DNA from: Mercenaria mercenaria
Taxonomy: Eukaryota; Mollusca; Bivalvia; Venerida; Veneridae
Length of the DNA stretch: 64,000 bases
Assembly (NCBI RefSeq): GCF_021730395.1
Contig: NC_069371.1
Span: 68,602,001 to 68,666,000 of the forward strand
Reading direction: 5' to 3'
Position numbers and translations under genes: made by a program. Shown in pieces: positions 9,661 through 21,723 of this stretch. The stretch's first letter is position 1; each line of letters opens with the position of its first letter. A model generated the notes under the pieces. That model made no database searches. It was not told the DNA's origin and saw nothing but the letters and a program-made list of their open reading frames with translations.

Positions 9661-10230
9661 ACAACAACATTTCTCAAGTTATATAGTGCAGCCATATGGT
9701 GACTTAATTTCATAAAATCGTATCATTTGTAGGGAAAGCATCAAACTTGGTACAAATGTTAATTGCTATTATCTTTATAAGAAAATGAAAGGAAGTTGTA
9801 ATATCCAAAATGGCTGCAAAAATCCACTATTTCTCCCAATAACCTGTTATCATGCTAGATATTTCTAAAAAAACGACAAGAATTCTAAATATTTACACAG
9901 TATGATATTTAGGGCTGCATACTTTTGTGTTGACATTTATTGGATGTTATTGTGTTATCCAAATTGCCGTCAAAAATAAGATGGCCGCCAAAAATATGAA
10001 TATAAAGTAGATATTTACTTCCTGAACCGAACCATCATGATACAGAACATTAAGAACATATTGATCATGAAAATGGATTCTATAGAGTAATAATTAAAAG
10101 CAAATCTTTTCATATCTGTTTGGAAAAGATTATAAAGACACAAAACCGTTTAACAGCAACAGACACAACATAGTATTTTATGTATTTTATAAACAAAGTT
10201 GAACAATATATTAAACAAGATATATACATA
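9661..10230. other. Non-coding, no gene seen
   Basis: Contains two GC-richer patches, CCAAAATGGCTGC near 9807 and AAGATGGCCGCC near 9977, that look like remnants of one repeat. No open frame and no counterpart found in copy B. Confidence 0.4.
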
Positions 10231-11391
10231 CAGTGGAAACTCCCAAAACCGGATCTTCCTAAATCCGGAATCCGCCGGAATTTCCCCCTTCTGTTTTATA
10301 AGAAAACTGTCTCTTCTGGATTCCGGAAACCGGACGAACATTAGCAGAAATTTAGTCATTTTCGACGTATTCTCATCTCTGAAATTCGAACCTTATTTCC
10401 ATGGCCTCGGGCCAAACTAGTTTCGGTGACAGCAAGGAGTGTTTGAAGCCGTGTCACTCTGCATGTGCATTGTTTACATTTCAGGCGATGCGGCGTTAGA
10501 GATGAGCAAATGTGAAATTGCAAGTAAATGATGCGTTCGATTTATGCCGAGGATAATTTGCCGTTGATTAATATCACCGAAGGTTATTATCCGATCTGAT
10601 TATGAAAGAATAGATTAACGGTATTTTACCGGTTTAGTTTTAAACAGTCACAAACAATCAAATTATAGATGCAAATATTATCCCTTCACCCCACGAACTC
10701 GGATATTCACCTGAATCAAATATATTATTATACAAAATAAGTTAAAAATGGCGAGATTTCATACGTTGATTTGATGATTTCAGAGGTCAAATTATCGATA
10801 CCTTGCATTTTTTTAAGAGAGAGACAACATTGCTCCGCGAAGTTCAGCATAGAAAAAGTTTAAGTCCAATTCTTTATCAGTACAATTTAACTCCATTTGT
10901 CTTGCACGTTTTCCCAAATATTTCGAATGTGTTATCATACAATAGCTGAGTAAAGTTGTCAACCACCTGATCAATAGGATCATTTGACGTGGTAAGGTAA
11001 GATGGTAAGGCTTTCAACACCCTCATAATTGTTCATAAGATATGCGCGCAGTAATTCGGACTTTTCGTTATCCCGACTATTTCTGATGTATCATGTTCGT
11101 ATTCATGCGATGCGTTTTTTACAATAGTTACAAGAGATTTACCAAATAGGTTTATTTTTGTTTATAGCGGATGTTAAGTGATCGATAAAATTTCAAAGAT
11201 TCGCTTTACATGTTTCAGTAAACGGAAAGTAACGATTTCCCGGGTCCTTCTCTTACAAATAGACCCTTGCAGTTTCAGCCAGTTGAGCAATATTCATAGA
11301 ATATTACAAACTAAGGTAACAAATATTTAACTACATGTGTGTCATTGTGTTGGTTGGTCCCAAGCTTATCCGGTTTAGAGGGTTTCCATTG
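10231..11391. mobile_element. pogo/Tigger-like DNA transposon, non-autonomous
   Basis: Begins CAGTGGAAACTCCCAAAACC at 10231 and ends in the inverted form (CCGGTTTAGAGGGTTTCC then ATTG) at 11391. About 21 of the first 25 positions match between the ends, and TA lies on both sides, as expected for the Tc1/mariner and pogo group. The CAGT start and AACCGG in the terminal repeat are pogo/Tigger-like. No transposase frame is present. A second copy of the terminal motif lies just inside the left end (CCGGAAACCGGAC near 10324). Confidence 0.65.
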
Positions 11392-12089
11392 TATTTGATT
11401 CCTACAAATTTACTGATTATAATTATCCATGTACCATGCAAATACAAAGAATATATGTTTATTATCCAACTATTTAAATTTAGGTTATTTCACTTTCCTT
11501 CTCAAAACATTAGATATCAGAACCAAAAAAGATCGATCAGATTATATAAAGAGGAATGATTGAAAAATAAAAATTTATCTAGCCAGTAGTCAGAATATGA
11601 TCGTTTTGAAAACTAGCCTCTAATGTTGTACATCATGTGCATGTGCCATGCACAGCCTCATATGGATAAGCTATATCTTATTAATTGCATCTAATTACGG
11701 ACCATTTTTACGAGGCAAAACTTCTAAAAACAAGTTTGAACGTAACCGATGTAAACTAAAAGTGATGACCAACAATAACATATAAAAATATCAGGCTCGA
11801 ATTGATTATCATTCTGCATAGGACTTTTCCAAGACGTCAAAAATATGTTAGGCGACAGCAGTGATCTAAGCAGTCGCTATCAAATGATGTGACTTGATGG
11901 TGAGCTATCGACGCCTATGTTGGCAAAATACAGTGTACCTGAGGGTCAACCATATAATTTCCGTTGTTACAAAAAAAAGATGCTATGGAATGATTCATTA
12001 TAATATTACTACACCAAAGCCTCTTAGTTTTATTTGCCTTTTAAGCCTATAAAAGCTATAGTTAGGTATTGCTCCATATTGTAACATTC
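11392..12089. other. Non-coding, no gene seen
   Basis: AT-rich and without conserved frames. No repeat family recognised. Confidence 0.4.
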
Positions 12090-12740
12090 TCAAACTCAAT
12101 GCTGAAAAAACAGAAATCAAAATGTTTATATCAAAGTATAATTCCATGTACAGTGTTAACCTATCAAGGCCAGTTACTCTGCCACTAAGTACGTGGGGAA
12201 CTGAGGAATCTCAGGCAGTTTTACACTTAAACATGAACATGTAACAGCAGTTCAACTCTGTTTGCAGGGCTGTATTTTCACAGTTGCACATAATAGGTCA
12301 GATCAGAACGTACCTAACGTGTGATGCAAGCAAAACCTTTACGAATTTCCTCCTTCCCTCTCATTAGACTATTGCAATGCGTTGTTTCATGCACCATATT
12401 GCATAGACTACAACATGTACAGAACACAGCAACTTGTATTTTAACTAAGATGTCCGATAATAGTCAGATTGCCCCTGTAATGAAGGAACCCCATTTAGCT
12501 AGTAGTGAAGCAGAGCACGGTAAAACATACGCACTCGAATCTGAAAGATTCTAATAATGATTTCTCTGCCTTATTATTTACAACATGATAGAAGGATATG
12601 GGCCCAATAGGGACATAAGATCAAAAGACACTGTGTCATTAGAGGTACCAACGTTTTCAACCTTGATGTATTACAACTGGAACAACCATCAAAAACTCAT
12701 TGAAAACGGAATAGTATTTGATTAAGTATAGCAAATAAAA
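12090..12740 (+). mobile_element. CR1-like LINE fragment, reverse transcriptase C-terminus
   Basis: Conceptual pieces in shifting frames match the C-terminal reverse transcriptase region of CR1-group LINEs: LKLNAEKTEI near 12095, then AVFSQLHIIGQIRTYLTCDA, then SLDYCNALFH, then LQHVQNTATCILT and NSQIAPVMKE. Known family members read LKLNADKTE, LDYCNALL and LQRVQNTAARL at the same spacing. Several frameshifts and stops interrupt it, and both ends are truncated. It is inactive and old. Confidence 0.7.
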
Positions 12741-13482
12741 TAAACATCTTATGATCAGAAATTTTCTTTGTGGTATTTTTTCTTGAAGTCCATATGCGCT
12801 GCATGGTTTCTTATATTTATTATTTGTATGTTACACAGTTTTCGAATCAAAAGTAGATCTAGACAGTGTTTGGAAGGTTGTTTGAATGGCTGCACTCTTT
12901 GAATGTGACTTCCCCTGTTTAAATTTCATCCTTTCATCCTTGTCTTTTTAGGGTTAGGTGCGCTGTAATATAAAGTCGCAAGGTTTGACTTGAATCTTTT
13001 TAATATATTCTGACAGTGCTATATCTAAATGCTAAAAGCTGTATATACATAAATAATTATCCTATTTATTTTAGCTAAACATTTTACAGAAATTAAATGA
13101 TGCATTCTGTTGGTAAGTTTTGGAATCAAGTGTATTTCCTACATCTTTAAAATTATTATTTGATTAACATACAGGATAAGTTACATGAAAATATCACTAC
13201 ATGGTATGAAAGTAGTCTATATAACATATTAATTCATCTTTGGGATATATAAGGAAATGTGTTGATTTCAATTTATGTGGCGAAAACAAGCTAACTGACT
13301 ACATACAATTTCAACTTCCGTCGGAAAATTAAATTATTCTCCACAGTATGCATCACCATATGCCAACACTAATACTGTATACAAAGTCATACTTTTTAAT
13401 CAGTCAATCCATAAATGGAAAAATATTCTGTATTATAACAGAACTATATAAGGTGTCCTGTTTAATTGCTGGAAATGTAAAG
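12741..13482. other. Non-coding, no gene seen
   Basis: AT-rich. The last 50 bases before 13482 match 23775-23825 in copy B. Confidence 0.4.
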
Positions 13483-13757
13483 TTATTTATTTTGTTGGGT
13501 TTAACGTGGTACCGACACAAATATAGGTCATATGACGACTTTGCATCTTTGATTGTGGACGAAGACCCCAGGTACCCCTTCGTGTATTATTTCATCACGA
13601 GCGGGTACATGAGTAGAACCACCGAGCTTCCGTAAGCCGGCTGGATGGCTTCCACACATGAAGAATTCAACGCCCCGAGTGAGGCTCGAACCAACATCGA
13701 TGAGGGGCAAGTGATTTAAAGTCAGCGACCTTAACCACTCGGCCACGGAGGCCCCTT
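13483..13757 (-). mobile_element. tRNA-derived SINE, second family, with empty paralogous site
   Basis: Minus strand, head GTGGCCGAGTGGTTAAGG (A box, Ser/Leu-type) and B box GGTTCGAGCCTC, then a body with GAATTCTTCATGTG, GGTGGTTCTAC and CACGAAGGGGTACCTGG, and a tail ACGTTAAACCCAACAAAAT. GAAATGTAAAG at its left and GAATGTAAAG at its right are the target duplication. Copy B at 23819-23828 has a single GAATGTAAAG and no SINE, so insertion followed the duplication. The 86-codon minus-strand frame across it is only the SINE body. Confidence 0.92.
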
Positions 13758-13830
13758 TGAATGTAAAGGTAAGACAAATATTGTACAAAAGAAACGTTTT
13801 AATATAGGAAAGTGTAATGACTTACATTAC

Positions 13831-14721
13831 TTTCATTCGTGGAATAACAACAATCACAGTATTTAACACTTTTAAGTATCAGTGTTAATTCATACTGCGA
13901 ATTATGTTGTAAATGTGTAATACTACATACAACCAGGCATATTTACATCTTTTGTTGTTGTTTTTTAAAATGTGTGTTGTTCCATTAATGTCTTTTAATT
14001 AAGTTGGTACACTCAATACGTATGTAATAAAACAATTATTAGCTCTGCGTCGAGAAATATGCATTCGCTCTTTAGCGGAATAATACTGCTCTCCTAAAGT
14101 CGCACAGAAAACGTGCATTTTTTCTCGAAACAAAGGTAAGAACCTATAAATATAATTCAGACGTCATGCGTAGACTACTCTTTGCACGTTTGACACGTGC
14201 GTTTGTTTGTTTGAGCATTTGCGCAGATATTCTGAATAACTAAAGATTCTGTATTTATTATCTCTTTTGATGTCTTTTCACAACGCCAACCTTCAATTTG
14301 GTTTCTAAATCGCTTAAAGGAATGCAATCAAAATTGATTTAGTAACGCCCAGTGTCTGCAATTCCTTTTATAACCAAAATAATGAATACGTGCCCTCATC
14401 ACTAGGAGTAAAACTATCAATCATACGTACTCAACGAACTATAATATCTAATTTGATGTCATTAAGTCTTAAAAAATACGGAAATTATTACAGTAAGTTT
14501 AAGTATATCATCCGGTCTATGCAAAATGGCAACCTTCTTTAATGTACCGGAATTCCGCATTTAGGGTGTGTCTAATTCATTTGAATTGAGGAACATCGCA
14601 TTATATTCGGCATTTGCAATCTTCTATATCATCGAGTTAAATCGATCTGAACCAAATAGAACATGACTGATCGAGAAAGGAGTATAACTTTAGAAACTGA
14701 TTAAAGGTCATTTTCCTCTCT
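13831..14721. other. Spacer between duplication copies
   Basis: Unique sequence with no gene, RNA or element that I can recognise. Confidence 0.4.
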
Positions 14722-14890
14722 GTGGGTTCGAACCTCACATTGGCTCATGGAAGACTGATGGACTATTGTTCTACCCAGGTGCCAGTCCTTGCCTGAACAC
14801 GGAGTGCAGATGGTTTCTTACAACACCATTAAATGCTGGACACTATATGATCTACAACTGCTTCGGTGTGACTATAAATCCAAAGAATGT
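14722..14890 (+). mobile_element. Diverged tRNA-derived SINE fragment
   Basis: Starts at a B-box-like GTGGGTTCGAACCTCAC, then TGTTCTACCCAGGTGCC and a tail-like CGGTGTGACTATAAATCC. It is related to the SINE at 13483 but decayed, and lacks the 5' head. It ends about 20 bases before the left edge of duplication copy B and so marks that junction. Confidence 0.55.
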
Positions 14891-14910
14891 GACTATTACA
14901 AATTTTGTGC

Positions 14911-16112
14911 CAATAAAATAGCCAATCGATATATATATACCACTATTACGACGAAGGACTTAGAAAGTTACAATTTTATTAAGGAGCGCAATTCTGAGTA
15001 AAAACCTTTACAGTAAATACTTTATTATGCTGTACAGTCCTGGGTACAAACTCAGACAATATATATTTTATTAAGGTGTACACTCCTAATGCAAACGTAG
15101 AAATTACCTACTTTGTTAAAGTGTGGACTCGTATGTACAAATTAAGAAATTACATACTAATTTAGATAAAACAAATCTAAGTTTGTTTTATTGGCCCTCA
15201 GACGATACTGTTTATTAAAACGTATAGAATGATTACAATGAGTACAAGCAGACATAACAAAATGAATGTTTGACAAAAGTTGTTTATTTCAAGCTTCAAT
15301 TTATACGCTATAATACCGAGTTATTGTTAGTTCACGTTGAAAATGTTTTACAACACTACTTCCAATATAAACAGTATATTCAGCCAATTAATAGTATAAA
15401 TGTATTCACTTCTGTCCAGTCCCGCTGTTTTTATTGGTTGAAGACTTATGAATATACAACAGTTACTTCTATTGGTTCTTTAAATACGTCACAAGAAAGC
15501 TACGTCGATTAATGTTTACAACACTACTTACAAGAGGAAGCCCAGGTCACTTGTGATATTTGAGATAACGTACGTAGCTGTTTGATTTCATTGAGTGTTT
15601 ATACCTAATATAAACTATACTTCATGACAAAAAAAGGCTTGCCTGAAAATATCTTTGCTTCCCCTTCCGCGTCCCATGTCACTATGGATTGGGAAGGAAT
15701 AGAAAATATTTGTATTGAAAATATTCTATTTTTAAATATAGTTTATATCAAAATTTATTTAACTGATTTGCTGAACAAATAGTAAGTTTGTGACAAAATG
15801 ACTAGATAGACTAGATACTAGACTTAGAATTTTTCTTTGTATCCTCTTTAATATGTATGTTACAAAATATCTACGTTTCTATTAAATTAGAAGATTTGAA
15901 GATATACTGTATATATGTTTTTTTATACATAGAGATTAAATGAGAAAAAACAAGCCTCAACAAGTGTTAACTATTACAAAACATAGCCTTACATCAACAT
16001 GTATATGTAATTTTGTTCAGTGCAATATCTTTCAGTGATTATAATTTTAGATGTCAAGATATCTTGACAAAACTCACAGGTATCAGATATAACTTTCATA
16101 TTAATGTACAGA
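14911..16112. other. Non-coding part of copy B
   Basis: Counterpart of 930-2106. No gene seen. Confidence 0.5.
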
Positions 16113-16720
16113 GAAGAGTTCTTCAAGTTAAACACTTTAAACTGAACATAATCCTTGCCTTTAGCAACGTAAAGAGACGATCAAAATATCTATTGAGTTT
16201 GAAACAAAAGATAATTTGCCGCTTGTGTATTTATGGCAGTGACTACCATCTTAGATATTTTGACAGAAATCACAGGTAATAAATACATCTTTCTAACTAA
16301 GGCACAGAGAAAAGTTCTTCAAGTTAAACACTTTAAACTGATCAAAATCCTTGTCTTTAGCAACGTAAAGAGACGATCAAAATATCTATTGAGTTTGAAA
16401 CAAAAGATAATTCACCACTTGTGTATTTATGGCAGTGACTACTCCCTTAGATATCTTGACAGAAATCACAGGTAATAAATATATCTTTCCAATTAAGGCA
16501 CAGAGAAAAGTTCTTCAAGTTAAACACTTTAAACTGAACATAATCATTGTCTTTAGCAACGTAAAGAGGTGATCAAAATATCTATTGAGTTTGAAACAAA
16601 AGATAATTTGCCACTTGTGTATTTATGGTAGTGCCTACTCTTTTAGATATCTTGATAGAAATCACAGGTAATAAATATATCTTTCCAGTTAAGGCACAGA
16701 GAAACGTTCTCCAAGTAAAA
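16113..16720 (+). repeat. 196-bp tandem repeat, three units
   Basis: CTTCAAGTT (last unit CTCCAAGT) recurs at 16121, 16317, 16513 and 16709, an exact 196-base spacing three times. The unit includes AACGTAAAGAGACGATCAAA and TGTGTATTTATGGCAGTG. Two overlapping plus-strand frames of 80-88 codons arise from it and give near-identical peptides (LLSLKQKII, LCIYGSDY), but each stops within the unit, so this is repeat sequence. Confidence 0.85.
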
Positions 16721-16884
16721 CACTTTAAAAAATGTCCTTATCAACTAAATCAGATGATCAAAATATCCGTGGCGAAAAAGCGAAAATAAACGGCATTCCC
16801 CCAAGACTTATGCAATAAACTACAATGCGTACAGGTTTGATGACACATGTGTCTTTTTTAATTTGATTTCAAAAATAAAAAAGT

Positions 16885-17200
16885 GGAAAACCACAGGTCG
16901 CCCAACACGACATAATCGAAAATGCTGCAGGCTCGTTTTGATTGAGCCTCTTCATGGACGGTAGTTGAAGTGCAAGCTATCGTCCACGCACTCTAGCCCC
17001 GAGTTGAGCAGAACTCAACATTTACACATGTTATAAGTACCAGAATGTTATTTAGAGACATCCGCAGATGATTTCATACGGTGGTGCACATGGAACCTTC
17101 AATGATGCACAGAGTTCAATTCCATGAAAAGCGGCGTATGGTCCCCAGATTAAGTTATGGCTGTGCGCTAATCGAGATTAAAGCGCTGAAAGCAAAAAAA
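16885..17200 (+). repeat. Three-hairpin interspersed repeat, copy B paralogue
   Basis: Counterpart of 2430-2755. Stem 3 (GTTGAGCAGAACTCAAC) is perfect here. Stem 2 reads GGACGGTAG with CTATCGTCC, keeping one wobble pair. Confidence 0.7.
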
Positions 17201-18649
17201 GGTTGAAACGAACATTTGATGTGCAATAAACCACTCAAGTCACTTCCATGAAACAGTATAACATTCGAACAATTTGCATCAATGTTACATTATATACTAT
17301 AAATTCTGCTCTGACTAAAACCATCAAGTGTGTTGAAACACACTGCCGAGCAAGACAAGGCAACTCTTCATCGGCTTAATCAAAATTTACCATAATGATA
17401 CCAATGAGAAATATAGTGTCTGTTTCATTAAAATACAACTATCACAAAGAGAATACAGATAATACAAGTATTATATCCATGTCTTTTTTATTCAAATTAG
17501 ATAGGTATACCCTACATCTAGCAGATTAACATATACGTACAAGAAGATCTTATCACATTTTTAAGAAGAACATATACCGAACTATTCCGTTTAGGGCGAA
17601 TAATCACCCATATAGAGTCTGTCTATAATAAATCCCTATCCACCCAAAATTGTACAACAACAACAACCTAATAAAAAGTAAAACGTAAATTTCACTTATT
17701 GTTGTTGGAATGTTTAGCTGTATTTTGTGAAATGATGTTGTCTTATGAATAAATACAGGTGCGTGTAAAATAATCAAGAAGAATCAAGAAGATCAAATAG
17801 CGTGGTTTTCGCAGCGAATTCGCTTGCTTCTGCTGTGTTCTTTAAGTACACTGCTTGGTGATGTTCAATGCTTTTCTTTTATTTGTTCCTTTTGATTCAT
17901 TGATTCATTTACACATGGTTTCTGAAGATATTTAATTGCACTCAGTTATAGGGTATGCCCCTTATTTAACAGTTAACAGTTTGAAAGATATAGACGTTAC
18001 TTTACGCTAAAAATCCATTGAAAATGTTATATTTAAAATCCCAGTTTGTCATAGTTTCTCTTTCGATTTTTAAAGATATACACCATTGAAAAGCTTGCGA
18101 TTAAAGCTTTTCAAAAATGTATCATTTAATATATTTTCTTTTATCATGTGTATTAAAACGACTGTTAAACCTGATCATGAACTTTCACATAGAAATTATG
18201 TAGAGAGATAAACGGTCGGTAATCAATAAAAGTAGTGCGGAAATAGAACAGTTCAGTTGTTAATATTCTTGCAGTCTCCAGAATATGGTTATAATAGGTT
18301 GGACCACTTCGCGGTTTCAACCTAAAAACAATGGACAGAACTAAACAAACTGGAATTTAGAGAGGTGATCTGTGGTTACGGAACCTGCATATCACAGAAA
18401 CTGTCAAAAGACAAAATTAAAAAGCAGGCACCATAAGGGGTGATTGAACAATACCCAAAGCTTTTAAAGCGGGAGTATTGGAACCACCCAGGCCGAAATG
18501 ATCAAGCTGAAAAATTAAACAGTACACTAACACAACATAAAGGTTATGCGGAACGATCTGAAGAGATCGAAATATATCAGCTCTGATTGAATGTACGGGG
18601 AGACATTTTACGGCCGCCACACGGCACAAATAACGCTGCTGTGGTAATA
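17201..18649. other. Non-coding part of copy B
   Basis: Counterpart of 2756-4224, including the short hairpin at 18297-18324. No gene seen. Confidence 0.5.
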
Positions 18650-18900
18650 AAATGAAAGCAGGTCGCCCAACAAGACATAAATGAAAATATTGCAGGCTCA
18701 GTTTGACTGAGCTGTTCAAGACGCCTGGACAAATCAAACCGTGTGGGTCCGGTTACCGGACACGTAGCCACAAAGCGTAGTGTCGTATTTTTTCCGTAGA
18801 TTAGTGGAATGTTCCGAGCATGAACTCTACTTCCATGATATGAGACGTATATTATTGCAACCATATTTTGCTTAGTTCTATGCTGCATTATTTATAATTA
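18650..18900 (+). repeat. Three-hairpin repeat, divergent subfamily, copy B
   Basis: Counterpart of 4225-4480. Stem 2 reads CGCCTGG with CCGTGTG and pairs less well than in copy A. The long minus-strand frames here are repeat shadows. Confidence 0.45.
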
Positions 18901-20504
18901 CAGGGGAGAGTGTGTGCTCGCATGTCTTAAACTTTGGATAATATTTCTGTCAAATATGCAGGCGTACAAGATAGCACATTCACCAGGTCCATGAACCATT
19001 TCTATTCCTCTCATCGGTAAAGATTCGGGGAAACATGCATGAAAGTGAAGAGATATAAGTTTACCATAAGTCAATTGATCGAATGTGCAGCATGGCCGAG
19101 AACAAACCTAATGTATCATTGACTAATCCGATGGAACAAAACTTGTATCATATAGATATATGTACATCGGAGAATGAAAATGCATTTTCACTTGTCAAAA
19201 TGTTGACGTTAATTTGGCCAATATTGGCTTGCGTGTGTCACAAAACGATATGCAATTTTTCCTTCGATACTGTTCCATAATTGCACATCTTCGTCCAGAT
19301 AAAAGCATTTATTTTTTATACATACAAACATACCCTCAAAGTGTATGTCAATATTAAATAATACAAAACTTAATACTAATAAGTAGACTAAGTGTATACG
19401 TTCTCTGCCCTGTTTTCGAACCTTTTGTAAAGTCTCACACATGTGTTTATGGTTGTCAGGGAGTGTCTTTTTTGATGGATACAACGCACAAAGCAGTTAA
19501 TTTCTTTTTATAAAGAAATTCTAAGAAGAGACTGAGTCATGCAGTGTCATAGATTATCTTTCCATGAAAACAGACGACTTACACGATTTTGTGTAACAAA
19601 TTTAAATATGGCATCTTTTTTGTTTACAAATGATATAAGGACTATAACCTAATCAATATTTCTGCAACATTTATCTGGGGTCTCGAAAGAGTAAGTTCTT
19701 ATACGAATCATTCTACCATACAAAACTGAGTTGTTTTGTGTATATTTGTGTTCATTGCAAAACAAAATCAACTTTTGTTTTAATTATCGTAAGCTCACCA
19801 GAGAATTGTGAAGAAATCTACTGACGAAAAAGATTACCCTGTATGGCTTTTATCAAGTAAACTGTTTGGATGCTTGAAACATAATAGCTTTATGTCTTTG
19901 ACAAAGGGTTTAGTTCGGCCTAGGGCTGGCTCATGTCCTGTTACAATAATAGTTGAAATTATAATTATTCTGGCAAACGCTCTAATAATACATCCTATAC
20001 AGGGGATATTTGTTTTAGTATAAGCTAAAATAACTTTCACTTTTTATAATTATTCTGACAAACGTCCTAATTTTGCAAAGCATCAAATATGCAGGGGGAT
20101 GTTTGTTTTACAGTATAAAATTGAAATATCTTTTACTTTAAAAATTAAACTCCAGAAGCGCTGTAGTGTAAATTGGCGTCGTTGCTTGTGAATGGCAATT
20201 CCATTTACATGTCAACAAAACACAATTTTATTGTTCATTTATTCCATAAACAGTTCTACTATATTTACAGTTCCTTTATATTCAATATCATGAGGCGCAT
20301 ATATTAACGTTTTTGCAATAAATCATGCACATCTTTTTTATATTGCCCACTTCTGAAAACAGTTGGTTTAACATAAGATTCTGTATTCTACTTAACTCAT
20401 GAAAAATTCATGTGCCGATAAGTCATGTTTTGTTTTTTTGTGTTATATCATTTGCAGAATACCAAAGTATTCTGTAGCTGTTATAACACGAACTGTACAT
20501 GCGC
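18901..20504. other. Non-coding part of copy B
   Basis: Counterpart of 4490-6100. The minus-strand frame at 19209-19484 (91 codons) is broken by small indels and stops in the A counterpart, so I do not call it. Confidence 0.5.
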
Positions 20505-21225
20505 TAACACTATTCTAGCATAAAAACTGTAAAAATGTATTATCCATCAACATTATAAAATGGCCATAAGCTTTTTGGATTGTTTCCCTTGAATTATTTT
20601 GTTCTAAAGTTTCATTTTTTATGATTCAGAAAAAAAGAAAATTATCACCTAAAACATTAAAATATGTTATTATTTTGACATTTTGATACAAAACAATAGG
20701 ATAATTACTGTTTTAGGTGTCTTGGGGTGTCTTTGGGTGTTTTGGGATGTCATGGGGTGAAAAGACCCTCCCTAAAATGCACAGGAATGTCAGTGTTGTT
20801 TCTTTTTTAATTATCTGCTATGTGACCTTAATAAGTTTACACCATTCAACGGAAACGCATATAAAAAAGGGTGTGTTAACAGCGCATGAGCGCATGAATC
20901 TTTTGTTTTGTTAATACCCTATTATGACTCCCTCTGAAAACGACAAAAACAACAGTTTTAAGCTAGAATGTAAATTAAACGAAATTGGAAGTCATTAACT
21001 AACCATCAAGCAAAGAGATAAATCAACAAAATACATAGACTTCACCAAGACTTCACCTCGCATCTTTATTTTACTCTAAGGATTAATTATTTAGAAAAAG
21101 TTTTATTATTCGAATTACTCAGACTTGCAAATGGATTAATCCGTTGAAATCTGGCGCATTACCTGTCCATTGTCAAGAAACATAGGCTAAAACGTACTTT
21201 ATCTAAAAAAATTAAGCAACACTGC
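20505..21225. other. Copy B-specific insertion, unclassified
   Basis: Copy A passes directly from the match ending near 20504 to the match resuming near 21226, while B holds about 720 extra bases. The insert includes a short G-rich run of GGTGTCTT-like repeats at 20714-20760. No terminal repeats or coding frame could be identified. It lies just downstream of the stop codon of the copy B peptide gene. Confidence 0.5.
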
Positions 21226-21295
21226 ATTACTTATTTCTCAACAACATAAAACTCTTGATGATTTTCCAAATCACAATTAAGATGAATCATAGGTA

Positions 21296-21556
21296 TCATT
21301 CGTTTCTTCCAGGATGCAAAAATATTACACCTTTACATCTGCACGACCTTCTGATCATTCCGCAAGATTTTCTTCTTCCGCTTCTTCCACACCTTCCACG
21401 TCCATTTATTATTCTTCCTGTATCTCGACAACCAACAACATGTCCGTTACGTGAGGTGATAGGTCGACATAATGGTCCATTTGACCTCGCAAGTGCAAGG
21501 TTACTCAAAAGCAGAAGTGATATCAGCGCTAGACATATAATATGCACGGTTTTCAT
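21296..21556 (-). CDS. Secreted arginine-rich six-cysteine peptide, copy B
   Basis: Encodes 86 residues. Residues 1-25 are a signal peptide (MKTVHIICLALISLLLL, ending near LARS). The basic part has 13 Arg and 2 Lys against one Asp and one Glu. Cysteines at 30, 43, 56, 65, 72 and 74 give C-x12-C-x12-C-x8-C-x6-C-x-C. The open frame extends 39 codons further upstream, but the inner ATG is chosen: a strong acceptor TTTTATTTTATTGCAG ends 13 bases before it, the signal peptide begins there, and copy A starts at the same codon. The last twelve residues (GVIFLHPGRNE region) are unrelated to those of copy A. All six cysteines and the signal peptide are kept although the surrounding DNA has drifted by about ten percent, which supports a functional pair. 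Antimicrobial or defence use is inferred. Confidence 0.75.
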   Translation of the reverse strand: MKTVHIICLALISLLLLSNLALARSNGPLCRPITSRNGHVVGCRDTGRIINGRGRCGRSGRRKSCGMIRRSCRCKGVIFLHPGRNE

Positions 21557-21585
21557 GACTTCTTTGACTGCAATAAAATAAAAAG
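21557..21585 (-). promoter_or_regulatory. Splice acceptor before copy B start codon
   Basis: A pyrimidine tract ending in TTGCAG stands 13 bases before the ATG on the minus strand. It implies a separate 5' UTR exon to the right, not located. Confidence 0.5.
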
Positions 21586-21723
21586 ATAAAAGTTTATACA
21601 ATCGAAGTAAAAAAAAAGAACAACAATGATAAAAATAAAGTATACGTAGAATAACATTTTTCTCTTCGAACATCAGTAGATAGTTTTCACAAAAAAAGTT
21701 CCCTTAAAAAAGACTTCTGTTTT

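Larger units (their letters stand above)
930..13830. repeat. Tandem duplication, copy A
   Basis: Long stretches of this block recur in the same order and orientation in 14911-23900. Anchor pairs read directly are 1581 with 15604, 3874 with 18297, 6423 with 21556, 7573 with 21727, 9218 with 22749 and 13453 with 23801. The offset changes along the block because each copy has gained or lost segments. Sample stretches differ at roughly one base in ten. Copy A carries the extra Penelope-like fragment, two extra SINEs, the Tigger-like element and the CR1-like fragment. The match fades near 13830. Confidence 0.85.

Noticed and set aside
13690-13757. tRNA-Ser/Leu gene
   Set aside because: Same reasoning: it is the head of a SINE with an empty paralogous site.
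13528-13788. 86-codon minus-strand protein
   Set aside because: It is translated SINE sequence.
16013-16475. Two similar 80-88 codon proteins in tandem
   Set aside because: They are frames within a 196-bp tandem repeat whose unit is not a multiple of three.
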